Assembly (NCBI GenBank): GCA_001303245.1
Contig: LJNS01000018.1
Location: 1-32,837, forward strand
Source of the DNA: Gammaproteobacteria bacterium SG8_30
GTDB taxonomy: Bacteria; Pseudomonadota; Gammaproteobacteria; Steroidobacterales; Steroidobacteraceae
Reading direction: 5' to 3'
DNA: 32,837 bases
This document shows, piece by piece, positions 1 to 9,900 of the stretch. Under the pieces are notes generated by a model, which saw only the letters and a program-made list of their open reading frames with translations, searched no databases and was not told the DNA's origin. Position 1 is the first letter of the stretch. The number at the start of each line of letters is the position of its first letter. The position numbers were made by a program, and so were the translations under genes.

Positions 1-1109
<1,109 letters not shown>

Positions 1110-1120
1110 GGCAGACCAGC

Positions 1121-1435
1121 ATGGCTACCAGTCAGAACATCCGCATCCGCCTAAAGGCGTTCGACCACAGGCTGATCGACAACTCCGCCCGGGAGATCGT
1201 CGAGACGGCCCGCCGGACCGGCGCGACCGTCCGCGGCCCGGTGCCGTTGCCGACCAAGATCGAGCGATTCACGGTGCTGGTCTCTCCGCACGCCGACAAG
1301 GACGCGCGCGACCAGTACGAGATCCGCACCCACAAGCGCCTGATGGACATCGTCAACCCGACGGACAAGACCGTCGACGCGTTGATGAAGCTCGAGCTGC
1401 CGGCCGGCGTGGACGTACAGATCAAGCTGAATTGA
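1121..1435 (+). CDS. rpsJ: 30S ribosomal protein S10
   Basis: S10 sits in the head of the 30S subunit and, as NusE, also takes part in transcription antitermination. The 104-residue product (E. coli 103) starts [18 protein letters not shown] and keeps the family blocks [15 protein letters not shown] and [17 protein letters not shown] 1121 follows tuf by 11 bases, so it is probably co-transcribed with tuf. It is cut off from the rest of the S10 cluster by a 192-base gap that holds a hairpin, a promoter and a structured leader. In E. coli rpsJ is the first gene of the S10 operon, downstream of the leader, so the arrangement differs here. Confidence 0.98.
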   Translation: MATSQNIRIRLKAFDHRLIDNSAREIVETARRTGATVRGPVPLPTKIERFTVLVSPHADKDARDQYEIRTHKRLMDIVNPTDKTVDALMKLELPAGVDVQIKLN

Positions 1436-1441
1436 GGTTTC

Positions 1442-1461
1442 CGGGCGGCTTGTACCGCCCG
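1442..1461 (+). promoter_or_regulatory. Hairpin just after rpsJ, overlapping the next promoter
   Basis: CGGGCGG at 1442-1448 pairs perfectly with CCGCCCG at 1455-1461 across a 6-base loop. It begins 6 bases after the rpsJ stop. No T-run follows, so it is not a standard intrinsic terminator. It covers the -35 box of the internal promoter at 1450-1477. It could mark the end of the tuf-rpsJ transcript, stabilise the 3' end, or act as an operator in DNA; the sequence does not decide between these. Confidence 0.5.
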
Positions 1462-1477
1462 CAGGAGCCGCTATAAT
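1450..1477 (+). promoter_or_regulatory. Internal promoter upstream of rplC
   Basis: A consensus -10 box TATAAT lies at 1472-1477 and TTGTAC at 1450-1455 serves as -35 (4 of 6 matches), with a 16-base spacer. Transcription would start near 1484 and give a leader of about 144 bases before rplC. The sigma-70 match is among the best in the window. It would drive the rplC-rpsQ block independently of tuf-rpsJ. Confidence 0.75.
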
Positions 1478-1506
1478 AGTCGGCTCGCTTTGCCCCCCGG
1501 CGGGCG

Positions 1507-1568
1507 CCCGGCGACAGCCGTGGCGCCGCGGTTTTTTGGGGCTCAAGGGTTCCGGCTGGGTCGCCGGG
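1507..1568 (+). promoter_or_regulatory. Attenuator-like leader structure before rplC
   Basis: Two mutually exclusive folds can be drawn. In the short one, 1516-1522 pairs with 1527-1533 (two G-U pairs, loop GCGC) and runs directly into T1532-T1537, which looks like an intrinsic terminator. In the long one, CCCGGCGAC at 1507-1515 pairs perfectly with GTCGCCGGG at 1560-1568, and AGCCG 1516-1520 pairs with CGGCT 1553-1557, with a 2-base bulge. AGCCG is shared, so the folds compete. The E. coli S10 leader is controlled by L4 through attenuation; rplD (L4) is the second gene downstream here. Control by L4 is an inference from gene order and the general resemblance. Confidence 0.55.
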
Positions 1569-1581
1569 TACAAGGAAAGCA

Positions 1582-1605
1582 GCGTCGGCCAATCGCAGCC
1601 GGCGC
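1582..1605 (+). promoter_or_regulatory. Hairpin close to the rplC ribosome binding site
   Basis: GCGTCGGC at 1582-1589 pairs with GCCGGCGC at 1598-1605 (7 Watson-Crick pairs and one G-U) around an 8-base loop. It ends 9 bases before the GAGG at 1614-1617 that probably serves as Shine-Dalgarno for ATG 1628. Together with the structure at 1507-1568 it makes the whole rplC leader highly foldable, as expected for a regulated ribosomal protein leader. Confidence 0.45.
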
Positions 1606-1627
1606 GGTGCAACGAGGATAAAAGGTC

Positions 1628-2308
1628 ATGACCATTGGTCTGGTCGGCCGCAAGCGCGGCATGACTCGCGTGTTCACCGACGCCGGTGAATCCGTGCCTG
1701 TGACGGTCATCGAGGCGCTCCCCAACCGCGTCGTGCGGGTCAAGGAGGGTGACCGGGATGGCTACCGGGCCATCCAGGTGACCGTGGGGTCCCGCCGTGC
1801 GTCGCGGCTCAGCAAGCCGGTCGCCGGGCACTTTGCCCGCCATGGCGTCGAGCCCGGCGATACCACCCTCGAGTTCCGGCTCGCCGACGGCGAGGGCGCC
1901 GAGCTGAAGTCGGGCTCGGAGCTCAAGGTCGACCTGTTCAGCGCCGGCCAGGTGGTCGACGTCACCGGTACCACGATCGGCAAGGGCTTTGCGGGCACCA
2001 TGAAGCGTCACGGCTTCGCGGGCGGCCCGGCCAGCCACGGCGCCTCGGTGGTGCACCGTGCCCCCGGCTCGATCGGCCAGCGCCAGACACCGGGCCGCGT
2101 CTTCAAGGGCAAGCGGATGTCCGGACGCATGGGGGGCGAGCGCAGCACCGAGGAAAACCTCCGCGTGGTCGAGGTCGACGTCGACCGCAACCTGATCCTG
2201 GTCAGCGGCTCCGTGCCCGGCGCCGAGGGCGGCTCGGTCATCGTCCGGCCCTCGGTCAAGGCCGCGGCACAGACGCGCCGCAAGTACATCGCCCCGGCGA
2301 AGAAGTGA
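1628..2308 (+). CDS. rplC: 50S ribosomal protein L3
   Basis: L3 is an early assembly protein of the 50S subunit whose long loop reaches towards the peptidyl transferase centre. The 226-residue product (E. coli 209) begins [16 protein letters not shown] and carries the loop [18 protein letters not shown], the region in which E. coli L3 is methylated on glutamine by PrmB. The C-terminus is a short basic tail ending IAPAKK. ATG 1628 is preceded by GAGG at 1614-1617. It is the first gene after the internal promoter and structured leader, and rplD follows after 15 bases. Confidence 0.98.
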   Translation: MTIGLVGRKRGMTRVFTDAGESVPVTVIEALPNRVVRVKEGDRDGYRAIQVTVGSRRASRLSKPVAGHFARHGVEPGDTTLEFRLADGEGAELKSGSELKVDLFSAGQVVDVTGTTIGKGFAGTMKRHGFAGGPASHGASVVHRAPGSIGQRQTPGRVFKGKRMSGRMGGERSTEENLRVVEVDVDRNLILVSGSVPGAEGGSVIVRPSVKAAAQTRRKYIAPAKK

Positions 2309-2323
2309 TCCGAGGCACCCGCG

Positions 2324-2938
2324 ATGAAGCTAAAGCTTGTTAACGGCGGGGCCAGCGGCTCCGAAATAGAAGTCAGCGACGCGACGTTCGGCCGCGAGTA
2401 CAACGAGCCGCTCGTCCACCAGGTGCTGACTGCCTACATGGCCGCCGGCCGTGCCGGCACCAAGGCACAGAAGACCCGCGCCCAGGTGCGGGGCGGCGGC
2501 AAGAAGCCTTGGCGCCAGAAGGGCACCGGCAGCGCGCGCGCCGGCTCGTCCCGCAGCCCGATCTGGGTCGGCGGCGGCAGGGCCTTCGCTGCCAGCCCGC
2601 GCAGCTACGAGCAGAAGGTGAACCGCAAGATGTACCGCGGCGCCATCCGCTCGATGCTGTCGGAGCTCGCCCGGCAAGAACGCCTGGTCGTGACCGACGG
2701 GCTCGACCTGGAGGCGCCGAAGACGAAGATGCTGGTAGGCAGGCTCAAGGACCTCGGCCTCGACAGCGTGCTGATCCTGGTCGAGGCCTTCGACGAGAGG
2801 CTGCACCTGGCGTCGCGCAACCTGCCGGCCGTGCAGGTGCTGCCGGTGGCGAGCCTGGATCCGCTGAGCCTGGCGCGCCACGACAAGGTCCTCGCGACCG
2901 TCGGCGCGCTGCGCATGCTCGAGGAGCGACTGGCATGA
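2324..2938 (+). CDS. rplD: 50S ribosomal protein L4
   Basis: L4 binds 23S rRNA domain I and lines the peptide exit tunnel; in E. coli it also represses its own S10 operon. The 204-residue product (E. coli 201) has the family's long basic loop from about residue 47 to 95, including [20 protein letters not shown], and the C-terminal globular part with [14 protein letters not shown]. It shares ATGA with rplW (start 2935, stop 2936-2938), so the two are translationally coupled. Autogenous control through the leader at 1507-1568 is plausible but not shown. Confidence 0.98.
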   Translation: MKLKLVNGGASGSEIEVSDATFGREYNEPLVHQVLTAYMAAGRAGTKAQKTRAQVRGGGKKPWRQKGTGSARAGSSRSPIWVGGGRAFAASPRSYEQKVNRKMYRGAIRSMLSELARQERLVVTDGLDLEAPKTKMLVGRLKDLGLDSVLILVEAFDERLHLASRNLPAVQVLPVASLDPLSLARHDKVLATVGALRMLEERLA

Positions 2939-3255
2939 CCACGACGACCAGGGCCTCCAAGGAGAGGCTGATCAACATCCTGCTCGCGCCGCACGTCTCG
3001 GAGAAGAGCGCGCGCGTCGCCGAGGAAGGCGGCCAGTACGTATTCCGCGTCGCGGGCGACGCGACCAAGCCGGAAATCAAGGCCGCGGTCGAGTTCATGT
3101 TCGACGTCAAGGTCCGCTCGGTGCGCGTGCTGAACCAGGTGGGCAAGCGCAAGCGTTTCGGCCGCTTCGAGGGTCGTCGCTCCGGCACCAAGAAGGCCTA
3201 CGTGCGGCTGCAGGAAGGCCAGGCGATCGAGCTCGGCGGTGTAGAGGCCCCCTGA
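2935..3255 (+). CDS. rplW: 50S ribosomal protein L23
   Basis: L23 lies at the exit of the peptide tunnel and is the docking site for trigger factor and SRP. The 106-residue product (E. coli 100) contains the family core [20 protein letters not shown], a [16 protein letters not shown] helix-strand, and the basic extended loop [18 protein letters not shown]. The start overlaps the rplD stop by 4 bases. rplB follows after 30 bases that include an AAGGAACGGAAGG purine-rich site. Confidence 0.97.
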   Translation: MTTTTRASKERLINILLAPHVSEKSARVAEEGGQYVFRVAGDATKPEIKAAVEFMFDVKVRSVRVLNQVGKRKRFGRFEGRRSGTKKAYVRLQEGQAIELGGVEAP

Positions 3256-3285
3256 GGGCCCTGCTAAGGAACGGAAGGCAGAACG

Positions 3286-4110
3286 ATGGCATTGAAGAAG
3301 CTCAAGCCGACGTCCCCGGGAACGCGCTTCCAGGTGCGGCCGGACCGCTCGGCCCTGCACAAGGGCAAGCCCGAGCGCAGCCTGACCACGTCCAAGTCGT
3401 CGACCGGCGGCAGGAACTCGTCGGGCCGCCTGACCACGCGTCACCGCGGCGGTGGCCACAAGCGGAAGTACCGTGTCATCGACTTCCGCCGGGACAAGGA
3501 CGGCGTGCCGGCGCGCGTCGAGCAGGTCGAGTACGACCCGAACCGCTCCGCCTACCTGGCGCTGCTGCTGTATCGCGACGGCGAGCGCCGCTACATCCTG
3601 GCACCGAAGGGCCTGGCCGCCGGCGACGAGGTGCAGTCCGGCCAGGACTCGCCGATCAAGCCCGGCAACGCCATGCCGCTCCGGAACATCCCGGTGGGCT
3701 CGACGGTGCACAACATCGAGCTCAAGCCCGGCAAGGGTGGCCAGCTGGCACGCGCCGCCGGCAACTCGGCCCAGTACACCGGCCGCGAGGGTCACTACGC
3801 CATCCTGCGGCTGAAGTCCGGCGAAATGCGCCGCATCAACATCGACTGCCGCGCGACCCTGGGCGAGGTCGGCAACGACGAGCACAACCTGCGGACCTTC
3901 GGCAAGGCCGGCGCCATCAGGTGGCGCGGCATCCGGCCGACGGTGCGCGGCGTGGTCATGAACCCGGTGGACCACCCGCACGGCGGCGGCGAGGGCCGCG
4001 CCGGCCAGGGCAACCCGCACCCGGTCTCGCCCTGGGGGTGGCACACCAAGGGCAAGAAGACGCGCAAGAACAAGCGCACGGACGGGTTCATCGTCCGCCG
4101 CCGGAAGTAA
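3286..4110 (+). CDS. rplB: 50S ribosomal protein L2
   Basis: L2 is one of the most conserved 50S proteins. It binds 23S rRNA near the peptidyl transferase centre and is needed for subunit joining. The 274-residue product (E. coli 273) keeps the [12 protein letters not shown] block, the OB and SH3-like RNA-binding region in the middle, and the [14 protein letters not shown] motif with the histidine known to matter for peptidyl transfer, ending [17 protein letters not shown] 3286 starts the conserved [14 protein letters not shown]. rpsS follows after 19 bases. Confidence 0.99.
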   Translation: MALKKLKPTSPGTRFQVRPDRSALHKGKPERSLTTSKSSTGGRNSSGRLTTRHRGGGHKRKYRVIDFRRDKDGVPARVEQVEYDPNRSAYLALLLYRDGERRYILAPKGLAAGDEVQSGQDSPIKPGNAMPLRNIPVGSTVHNIELKPGKGGQLARAAGNSAQYTGREGHYAILRLKSGEMRRINIDCRATLGEVGNDEHNLRTFGKAGAIRWRGIRPTVRGVVMNPVDHPHGGGEGRAGQGNPHPVSPWGWHTKGKKTRKNKRTDGFIVRRRK

Positions 4111-4129
4111 TCAAGGAGCCTCGGACACC

Positions 4130-4402
4130 ATGGCACGTTCGCTGAGGAAGGGCCCGTTCGTCGACCTTCACCTGGCCAAGAAGGTCCAGGTCGCGCGCGA
4201 GAACAACGACCGGCGCCCGATCAAGACCTGGTCGCGCCGCTCGATGGTCCTGCCGGACATGGTCGGGCTGACGATCGCGGTCCACAACGGCCGGCAGCAC
4301 GTGCCGGTCCTGGTGACCGAGAACATGGTCGGGCACAAGCTCGGCGAGTTCGCACCGACGCGCACCTTCAAGGGGCACTCGGGCGACCGCAAGTCGGAGT
4401 GA
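4130..4402 (+). CDS. rpsS: 30S ribosomal protein S19
   Basis: S19 is in the 30S head, pairs with S13, and contacts the A-site finger and tRNA region. The 90-residue product (E. coli 92) starts [15 protein letters not shown] and has the conserved core [25 protein letters not shown] and [16 protein letters not shown]. Its stop (TGA 4400-4402) is 5 bases before the rplV start at 4408. Confidence 0.98.
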   Translation: MARSLRKGPFVDLHLAKKVQVARENNDRRPIKTWSRRSMVLPDMVGLTIAVHNGRQHVPVLVTENMVGHKLGEFAPTRTFKGHSGDRKSE

Positions 4403-4407
4403 GGACA

Positions 4408-4749
4408 ATGCAGGTTTCCGCCAAGCTGCGCCACGCGCGCATCTCGCCGCAGAAGTGCCGCCTGGTCGCCGACCTGGTGCGCGGCCAGCCCGTCGGCCAG
4501 GCGCTGCAGGTGCTCGCCTACACGCCAAAGAAGGGTGCGAAGCTCGTGCGCAAGGTGCTCGAGTCCGCGATCGCCAACGCCGAGCACAACCTCGGCGCCG
4601 ACATCGACGAGCTGAAGGTCGCGCGGATCGAGGTGGACACGGCCCCGGTGCTGAAGCGCTACCACGCGCGCGCAAAGGGCCGGGGCAACCGCATCGTCAA
4701 GCGCCTGAGCCACATCACCGTGACGGTCGCCGACGGCGCGGCCAGCTGA
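4408..4749 (+). CDS. rplV: 50S ribosomal protein L22
   Basis: L22 binds all six 23S domains, and its long beta-hairpin forms part of the exit-tunnel constriction where macrolides act. The 113-residue product contains [29 protein letters not shown] and the hairpin region [17 protein letters not shown] chose ATG 4408 because GGAG at 4396-4399 is 8 bases upstream and [11 protein letters not shown] aligns with E. coli METIAKHRHAR. A GTG at 4399 that overlaps the rpsS stop would add three residues and is less likely. Confidence 0.96.
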   Translation: MQVSAKLRHARISPQKCRLVADLVRGQPVGQALQVLAYTPKKGAKLVRKVLESAIANAEHNLGADIDELKVARIEVDTAPVLKRYHARAKGRGNRIVKRLSHITVTVADGAAS

Positions 4750-4778
4750 TAGCCGCGCACACAGGAACGGAGCAGGAC

Positions 4779-5483
4779 ATGGGTCAAAAGGTCAATCCGG
4801 TTGGCATCCGCCTCGGCATCACCCGCGACTGGACCTCGCGCTGGTACGCTGACACGAAGAGCTTTCCTGCGCACATCCAGACGGACTGGGTATTGCGCGA
4901 CTTCCTGAAGAAGAAGCTCGCCGAGGCCTCGGTCAGCCGCGTCTACATCGAGCGCGCCGCCCGCAAGGCCAACATCACGATCCACACGGCGCGGCCGGGC
5001 ATCGTGATCGGCAAGAAGGGCGAGGACATCGAGAGACTGCGGGTGCAGGCTGCCGAGCTGATGAAGATGCCGATCGCCGACGTGCGCATCAACATCGCCG
5101 AGATCCGCAAGCCGGAACTCGACGCGACGCTCGTCGCCGAGGGCATCGCCCAGCAGATCGAGAAGCGCGTGATGTTCCGCCGAGCCATGAAGCGCGCGGT
5201 GATGAACACCATGCGCAGCGGGGCCCTCGGCGTGAAGGTGCGCGTCGCCGGCCGCCTGAACGGCGCGGAGATCTCGCGCGCCGAGTGGACCCGCGAGGGC
5301 CGCATCCCGCTGCACACCTTCCGCGCCGACATCGACTACGGCACGGCGGAGGCGCGAACGACCTACGGCGTGATCGGCATCAAGGTGTGGGTGTTCAAGG
5401 GCGAGGTCTTCGAGCGCGAGGAATCCGAGGGCCAGGCCCCGGAGGAAGGGGCGCCGGCGGCGGCCGAGGCGCCGGCGGGCTAA
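4779..5483 (+). CDS. rpsC: 30S ribosomal protein S3
   Basis: S3 forms the mRNA entry channel with S4 and S5 and has helicase-related basic residues. The 234-residue product (E. coli 233) begins [14 protein letters not shown], has a KH domain around residues 38-107 with the [13 protein letters not shown] GxxG loop, and the C-terminal domain with [19 protein letters not shown]. The last 25 residues are acidic and Ala/Pro/Glu rich, which is usual and variable in this family. ATG 4779 has GGAG at 4769-4772, 6 bases upstream. Confidence 0.98.
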   Translation: MGQKVNPVGIRLGITRDWTSRWYADTKSFPAHIQTDWVLRDFLKKKLAEASVSRVYIERAARKANITIHTARPGIVIGKKGEDIERLRVQAAELMKMPIADVRINIAEIRKPELDATLVAEGIAQQIEKRVMFRRAMKRAVMNTMRSGALGVKVRVAGRLNGAEISRAEWTREGRIPLHTFRADIDYGTAEARTTYGVIGIKVWVFKGEVFEREESEGQAPEEGAPAAAEAPAG

Positions 5484-5504
5484 AGCGCCGGGAGTGACTG
5501 AACC

Positions 5505-5918
5505 ATGATGCAGCCAAAGCGCACCAAGTTCCGCAAGCAGCACAAGGGCAACCTCAAGGGGGTCGCCACGCGGGGCAACAGCGTCTCCTTCGGCGACTTC
5601 GGCCTGAAGGCGACCGGCCGTGCGCGCATGACGGCCCGCGAGATCGAGGCCGCCCGCCGCGCGATGACCCGTTACGTGAAACGAGGCGGCCAGATCTGGA
5701 TCCGCGTGTTCCCGGACGTACCCATCACGCAGAAGCCGATCGAGGTGCGCATGGGCAAGGGCAAGGGCAACGTCGAGTACTGGATCGCCCGGGTCACTCC
5801 GGGGAAGGTCCTGTTCGAGATCGAGGGCGTGCCCGAGGCGACCGCCCGGGAGGCTTTCAGGCTGGCGGCCGCCAAGCTGTCGGTGTCGACCACTTTCGTC
5901 AAGCGGCAGGTGCGCTGA
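5505..5918 (+). CDS. rplP: 50S ribosomal protein L16
   Basis: L16 contacts the A- and P-site tRNA elbows and is added late in 50S assembly. The 137-residue product (E. coli 136) starts [15 protein letters not shown]. The first of the two adjacent ATG codons (5505) is chosen because E. coli L16 begins [11 protein letters not shown], so the second Met takes the place of Leu2. The conserved [12 protein letters not shown] segment is intact. The last A of its TGA is the first base of the rpmC ATG (TGATG). Confidence 0.98.
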   Translation: MMQPKRTKFRKQHKGNLKGVATRGNSVSFGDFGLKATGRARMTAREIEAARRAMTRYVKRGGQIWIRVFPDVPITQKPIEVRMGKGKGNVEYWIARVTPGKVLFEIEGVPEATAREAFRLAAAKLSVSTTFVKRQVR

Positions 5919-6130
5919 TGAACGTCAAGGAACTGCGCAAGAAGTCGATCGCCGAGCTCAAGGAGGAGCTGCTCACGCTCCGCCGCGAGCAGTTCAACCT
6001 GCGCATGTCGGCGGCCGCCGGGCAGCCGGCGCGGCCCGACCAGTACGGCAAGGTGCGCAGAAACGTGGCGCGGGTGAAGACGGTTCTGAACGAGCTCGAG
6101 CGCGCCAGAGGCGCCGGGAGTGAGGCGTAA
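5918..6130 (+). CDS. rpmC: 50S ribosomal protein L29
   Basis: L29 is a small two-helix protein next to L23 at the tunnel exit. The 70-residue product (E. coli 63) reads [18 protein letters not shown] at the start and has the conserved [14 protein letters not shown] turn and a second helix ending in a short GAGSEA tail. Start and stop codons overlap with both neighbours by one base (TGATG with rplP, TAATG with rpsQ), so the three are translationally coupled. Confidence 0.96.
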   Translation: MNVKELRKKSIAELKEELLTLRREQFNLRMSAAAGQPARPDQYGKVRRNVARVKTVLNELERARGAGSEA

Positions 6131-6417
6131 TGGCCGAGATGCAGGAAAACGCGGGGCAGCAGGGCGCGACGGCGCGCACGCTGAGCGGCACGGTCGTCAG
6201 CAACAAGATGGACAAGACGATCACGGTCGCCGTGGAGCGGGTGATGAAGCACCCCACCTACGGCAAGTACGTGCGTCGCACCACCAAGCTGCTCGCGCAC
6301 GACGAGAACAACGAGTGCAACGAGGGCGACACCGTCGACATCGCCCAGTGCCGGCCGCTGTCGAAGCGCAAGGCCTGGACGCTGGTGCGCGTGGTGTCGC
6401 GGGCCACGGTCGCCTGA
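6130..6417 (+). CDS. rpsQ: 30S ribosomal protein S17
   Basis: S17 is a primary 16S rRNA-binding OB-fold protein of the 30S body. The 95-residue product is about 11 residues longer than E. coli S17 (84) at the N-terminus ([15 protein letters not shown]), before the core [29 protein letters not shown] and [17 protein letters not shown]. The overlapping TAATG with rpmC supports this start. The extension is low in rRNA-binding basic residues and is probably flexible. It is the last gene of the S10 block. Confidence 0.97.
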   Translation: MAEMQENAGQQGATARTLSGTVVSNKMDKTITVAVERVMKHPTYGKYVRRTTKLLAHDENNECNEGDTVDIAQCRPLSKRKAWTLVRVVSRATVA

Positions 6418-6436
6418 CGGCGGGGAGAACGGGCAG

Positions 6437-6805
6437 ATGATCCAGCATCGTACGAGGCTCCAGGCCGCCGACAACTCCGGCGCGCGCGAGCTGATGTGCA
6501 TCAAGGTGCTCGGCGGCAGCAAGCGCCGCTATGCCGGCGTCGGCGACGTGATCAAGGTCAGCGTCAAGGACGCGATTCCGCGCGGCAAGGTGAAGAAGGG
6601 CGAAGTCTACGACGCGGTCGTAGTGCGGACCCGGAAGGGCGTGCGGCGTCCGGACGGCTCGCTGATCCGCTTCGACGGCAACGCCGCCGTGCTGCTGACC
6701 AACAAGCTCGAGCCGATCGGCACCCGCATCTTCGGGCCCGTGACGCGCGAACTGCGCACCGCGCAGTTCATGAAGATCATCTCGCTCGCGCCGGAAGTGC
6801 TCTGA
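6437..6805 (+). CDS. rplN: 50S ribosomal protein L14
   Basis: L14 is at the subunit interface, where it contacts 16S helix 44 and the silencing factor RsfS. The 122-residue product (E. coli 123) has the conserved [19 protein letters not shown] start and [19 protein letters not shown] block. It opens the spc block. Only 19 bases separate it from rpsQ and no promoter is visible there, so S10 and spc genes are probably read as one transcript here. Confidence 0.98.
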   Translation: MIQHRTRLQAADNSGARELMCIKVLGGSKRRYAGVGDVIKVSVKDAIPRGKVKKGEVYDAVVVRTRKGVRRPDGSLIRFDGNAAVLLTNKLEPIGTRIFGPVTRELRTAQFMKIISLAPEVL

Positions 6806-6824
6806 CGCGGGCGGAGGTAATGAG

Positions 6825-7142
6825 ATGAACAGGATCCGCAAGGGCGACACCGTCGTCATCACGACCGGCCGCGAGAAAGGCCGGACCGGCACGGTCATCC
6901 GCGTGCTGGAGGACGACCGTGTTGTGGTCGAGAACGTGAACATGGTGAAGAAGCACCAGAAGCCGAATCCGAACCGGGGTACGCCGGGCGGAATCGTGCA
7001 GAAGGAGGCGCCGATCCACGCGTCGAACGTGGCGCTCTGGAACCCGGCCAGCAAGAAGGCGGATCGGGTGGGATTCCGGAAGCTCGAGGACGGCCGCAAG
7101 GTCCGGTACTTCAAGTCGGACGGCGAAGTGGTTGACGCGTGA
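6825..7142 (+). CDS. rplX: 50S ribosomal protein L24
   Basis: L24 starts 50S assembly by binding the 5' domain of 23S rRNA. The 105-residue product (E. coli 104) has an N-terminal KOW motif ([19 protein letters not shown]) and the conserved loop [25 protein letters not shown] site lies a few bases before ATG 6825. rplE begins 17 bases after its stop. Confidence 0.97.
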   Translation: MNRIRKGDTVVITTGREKGRTGTVIRVLEDDRVVVENVNMVKKHQKPNPNRGTPGGIVQKEAPIHASNVALWNPASKKADRVGFRKLEDGRKVRYFKSDGEVVDA

Positions 7143-7159
7143 GCGTGGAGAATCTGGAT

Positions 7160-7708
7160 ATGGCTTACACGGCCAGGCTGCACAAGCACTACCACGACGT
7201 GGTGATGCCGAAGCTCAAGCAGGAGCTCGGGCTCGCCAACGACATGGAAGTGCCGCGGATCAGCAAGATCACCGTGAACATGGGCGTCGGCGAGGCCGTC
7301 GCGGACAAGAAGGTCATGGACGCCGCCACCGAGGACCTCGCACGTATCACGGGGCAGAAGCCCTCGGTCCGCACGGCGCGCAAGTCCGTCGCCAACTTCA
7401 AGCTGCGCGAAGGCCTCGCGGTCGGCTGCAAGGTGACGTTGCGGGGCGCTCGCATGTACGACTTCCTCGACCGCCTGATCAGCATCGCCATGCCCCGCAT
7501 TCGCGACTTCCGCGGCGTGAGCCCGCGATCCTTCGACGGCCGCGGCAACTACACCTTCGGGGTGCGCGAGCAGATCATCTTTCCGGAGATCGCCTACGAC
7601 CAGATCGACCAGCTGCGCGGGATGGACATCACCATCACCACCACGGCCCGCGACGACGCGGCCGGCCGGGCGCTGCTCGAGGCATTCAATTTCCCGTTCA
7701 GGAAGTAA
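7160..7708 (+). CDS. rplE: 50S ribosomal protein L5
   Basis: L5 binds 5S rRNA and contacts P-site tRNA in the central protuberance. The 182-residue product (E. coli 179) has [36 protein letters not shown] and the C-terminal [18 protein letters not shown] chose ATG 7160 ([12 protein letters not shown], compare E. coli MAKLHDYYK) because GGAG at 7147-7150 is 9 bases upstream. A GTG at 7139 overlapping the rplX stop would add 7 residues not found in the family. In E. coli the S8 feedback site lies around the start of this gene; I could not recognise it by eye. Confidence 0.95.
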   Translation: MAYTARLHKHYHDVVMPKLKQELGLANDMEVPRISKITVNMGVGEAVADKKVMDAATEDLARITGQKPSVRTARKSVANFKLREGLAVGCKVTLRGARMYDFLDRLISIAMPRIRDFRGVSPRSFDGRGNYTFGVREQIIFPEIAYDQIDQLRGMDITITTTARDDAAGRALLEAFNFPFRK

Positions 7709-7715
7709 GCAAACG

Positions 7716-8021
7716 ATGGCCAAGACCAGCATGATCGAGCGCGAGAAGCGCCGCGAGAAGACGGTGAAGAAGTACGCCGCCAAGCGGACCAAGCTCAAGG
7801 AGGAGATCCGCGACCCGAAGGCCTCGCCCGAGGAGCGTGCGGCGGCCGTCGAGGCGCTGCAGAAGCTGCCCCGGGATGCGAGCCCCTCGAGGCTGCGCAA
7901 TCGCTGCGCGATCACCGGCCGCCCGCGCGGCACCTATCGCAAGTTCGGGCTGGCGCGGAACAAGCTGCGCGAGGCGACCATGCGCGGCGACATTCCGGGA
8001 CTCGGCAAGTCGAGCTGGTGA
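7716..8021 (+). CDS. rpsN: 30S ribosomal protein S14 (long, zinc-free form)
   Basis: S14 is a late-binding protein of the 30S head. At 101 residues it is the long form, as in E. coli, and lacks the two CxxC pairs of the zinc-binding short form. Conserved segments are [27 protein letters not shown] and the C-terminal [13 protein letters not shown]. It lies 7 bases after rplE and 10 before rpsH. Confidence 0.98.
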   Translation: MAKTSMIEREKRREKTVKKYAAKRTKLKEEIRDPKASPEERAAAVEALQKLPRDASPSRLRNRCAITGRPRGTYRKFGLARNKLREATMRGDIPGLGKSSW

Positions 8022-8031
8022 GGTAACGGAC

Positions 8032-8427
8032 ATGAGCATGACCGACCCGATCGCGGACTTCCTGACCCGCATCCGCAACGGCCAGGCCGCCGGCAAGGCG
8101 GAGGTCAGCGTCGCCTCCTCGAAGCTGAAGGTGGCCATTGCGCGCGTGCTGAAGGACGAGGGCTACATCGAGGATTACGCTGTCCGCCAGGACGGTAGCA
8201 AGGCGACGCTCGTAGTGGCGCTGAAGTACTTCCAGGGCCGCCCGGTCATCGAGCGTCTCGAGCGGTTCTCGAGGCCCGGACTGCGCCGCTACAGCGGCAA
8301 GGACGGGCTGCCGAAGGTGCTCGGCGGGCTCGGCGTGGCGATCGTCTCCACGCCCAGCGGCGTCATGACGGACCGCGAGGCCCGTCGCGCCGGACAGGGC
8401 GGCGAAGTCCTATGCGTGGTGGCTTGA
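8032..8427 (+). CDS. rpsH: 30S ribosomal protein S8
   Basis: S8 binds 16S helix 21 and in E. coli represses spc operon translation. The 131-residue product starts [20 protein letters not shown], matching E. coli [20 protein letters not shown]. This decides for ATG 8032 over the in-frame ATG at 8038. A GAGG at 8019-8022 lies 9 bases upstream. The C-terminal [20 protein letters not shown] motif that contacts RNA is intact. Confidence 0.98.
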   Translation: MSMTDPIADFLTRIRNGQAAGKAEVSVASSKLKVAIARVLKDEGYIEDYAVRQDGSKATLVVALKYFQGRPVIERLERFSRPGLRRYSGKDGLPKVLGGLGVAIVSTPSGVMTDREARRAGQGGEVLCVVA

Positions 8428-8465
8428 GGCCGCCTGGGAACAGTTCAACAGGGATCTCTGACGTC

Positions 8466-9005
8466 ATGTCGCGAGTAGCCAAGAAGCCGGTCGATCTGCC
8501 GCAGGGCGTGACCGCCACGATCAGCGCCGAGTCGGTCACCGTGAAGGGCGCCAAGGGGGCGCTCACGCTGCCGCTCGCCCGCGGCGTTTCGGTGGCGCAG
8601 CAGGAGAAGCAGCTCGTGGTGCAGGCCGATGGCAAGGGGGGGCGCAAGTCGCTCGTACCGGTCGCCGGAGCTACCCGCGCGCACCTGGCCAACATGGTCG
8701 AGGGCGTGTCGAAGGGTTTCGAGCGCAAGCTCGAGCTGGTCGGCGTGGGGTTCCGGGCCCAGGTCCAGGGCAAGGCCCTGAACCTGACGCTCGGCTTCTC
8801 GCATCCGGTGAACTACACGGTTCCCGAGGGCGTGACCATCGAGACGCCAAGCCAGACCGAAGTCCTGGTCAAGGGCATCGATCCGCAGAAGGTCGGCCAG
8901 GTGGCCGCCGAGATCCGCGGCTTCCGCCCGCCCGAGCCCTACAAGGGCAAGGGCGTGCGCTATGCCGGCGAGAAGATCGTGCTCAAGGAAGGCAAGAAGA
9001 AGTAA
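8466..9005 (+). CDS. rplF: 50S ribosomal protein L6
   Basis: L6 lies near the factor-binding site and contacts the sarcin-ricin loop region. The 179-residue product (E. coli 177) starts [15 protein letters not shown] and has the two repeated L6 folds, [12 protein letters not shown] in the middle and the C-terminal [20 protein letters not shown] signature. ATG 8466 is chosen from family alignment. An in-frame ATG at 8412 would overlap rpsH and add 18 non-family residues. The 38-base gap after rpsH is among the larger ones in the spc block. Confidence 0.97.
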   Translation: MSRVAKKPVDLPQGVTATISAESVTVKGAKGALTLPLARGVSVAQQEKQLVVQADGKGGRKSLVPVAGATRAHLANMVEGVSKGFERKLELVGVGFRAQVQGKALNLTLGFSHPVNYTVPEGVTIETPSQTEVLVKGIDPQKVGQVAAEIRGFRPPEPYKGKGVRYAGEKIVLKEGKKK

Positions 9006-9010
9006 ACGCA

Positions 9011-9373
9011 ATGGCACAGCTCAGCAAGAAGGACAAGCGCACCCGGCGCGCGACGCGCGCCCGGGCCAAGATCCGGGAGTGCGGCACCGCGCGGCTCACC
9101 GTGCACCGCACACCGCGCCACATCTACGCGCAGGTGATGAGCCCCGACGGATCGAAGGTGATCGCGTCGGCCTCCACGATGCAGAAGGACGTGACCGAAG
9201 GCCTGGAGGGCACCGGGAACGTGGCCGCCGCCGCGGCCGTCGGCCGGGCGATTGCCGAGCGCGCAAAGGCCGCGGGCGTCACGAGCGTGGCATTCGACCG
9301 CTCCGGCTTCATGTATCACGGCCGCGTCAAGGCCCTCGCCGAGGCTGCCCGCGAGGGCGGCCTCGAGTTCTGA
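9011..9373 (+). CDS. rplR: 50S ribosomal protein L18
   Basis: L18 binds 5S rRNA with L5 and L25. The 120-residue product (E. coli 117) has an Arg-rich N-terminus ([18 protein letters not shown]), [14 protein letters not shown], and the conserved [28 protein letters not shown] end. It is separated by 5 bases from rplF and 17 from rpsE. Confidence 0.97.
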   Translation: MAQLSKKDKRTRRATRARAKIRECGTARLTVHRTPRHIYAQVMSPDGSKVIASASTMQKDVTEGLEGTGNVAAAAAVGRAIAERAKAAGVTSVAFDRSGFMYHGRVKALAEAAREGGLEF

Positions 9374-9390
9374 TCCAGGGGAACACGGTA

Positions 9391-9897
9391 ATGGCACGAG
9401 TTGAAAGGGGCCCTGCGAGCGACGACCTGCTGGAGAAGCTGGTCGCGGTCAACCGTACGGCCAAGGTGGTCAAGGGCGGACGCCAGTTCGGCTTCACGGC
9501 GCTGACCGTCGTGGGCGACGGCGCCGGCAAGGTCGGGTTCGGCTACGGGAAGGCCCGCGAGGTCCCCACGGCCATCGCCAAGGCGATGCAGCAGGCGCGC
9601 CGCAACATGATCAACGTGCCGCTCCGCAGCGACACGCTGCACTTCCCGGTGCAGGGGCGCCACGGCGCGACGCGCGTCTACATGCAGCCGGCGTCCGACG
9701 GTACGGGCGTCATTGCGGGCGGCGGCATGCGCGCCGTGTTCGAGTGCGCCGGCGTGCGCAACGTGCTCGCCAAGAGCTACGGCTCGCGCAATCCCATCAA
9801 CCTCGTCCGGGCGACCTTCGATGCGTTCAAGCGCATGACCTCGCCCGAGTCGATCGCCGCCAAGCGCGGCAAGACGGTCGAAGAGATCCTGGGCTGA
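9391..9897 (+). CDS. rpsE: 30S ribosomal protein S5
   Basis: S5 contributes to decoding fidelity and to the mRNA entry channel. The 168-residue product (E. coli 167) contains [20 protein letters not shown] with the double-stranded-RNA-binding fold, [12 protein letters not shown], and the C-terminal [22 protein letters not shown] 9391 has a GGGG at 9378-9381 upstream. Its stop is 3 bases before rpmD. Confidence 0.98.
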   Translation: MARVERGPASDDLLEKLVAVNRTAKVVKGGRQFGFTALTVVGDGAGKVGFGYGKAREVPTAIAKAMQQARRNMINVPLRSDTLHFPVQGRHGATRVYMQPASDGTGVIAGGGMRAVFECAGVRNVLAKSYGSRNPINLVRATFDAFKRMTSPESIAAKRGKTVEEILG

Positions 9898-9900
9898 GCC

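Noticed and set aside
2605-4044. A 479-codon open frame on the minus strand across rplD-rplB, and similar long frames at 6221-7933, 9989-12067 and 12600-14564
   Set aside because: They are antisense to well-recognised ribosomal, secY and rpoA genes. High GC with few stop codons on the opposite strand explains them; their products are His/Arg/Asp-rich with no family resemblance.
7132-7161. TTGACG...GGATAT as an internal promoter before rplE
   Set aside because: The -35 is good but the -10 hexamer matches poorly at any usual spacing, and the gene order does not call for a promoter.
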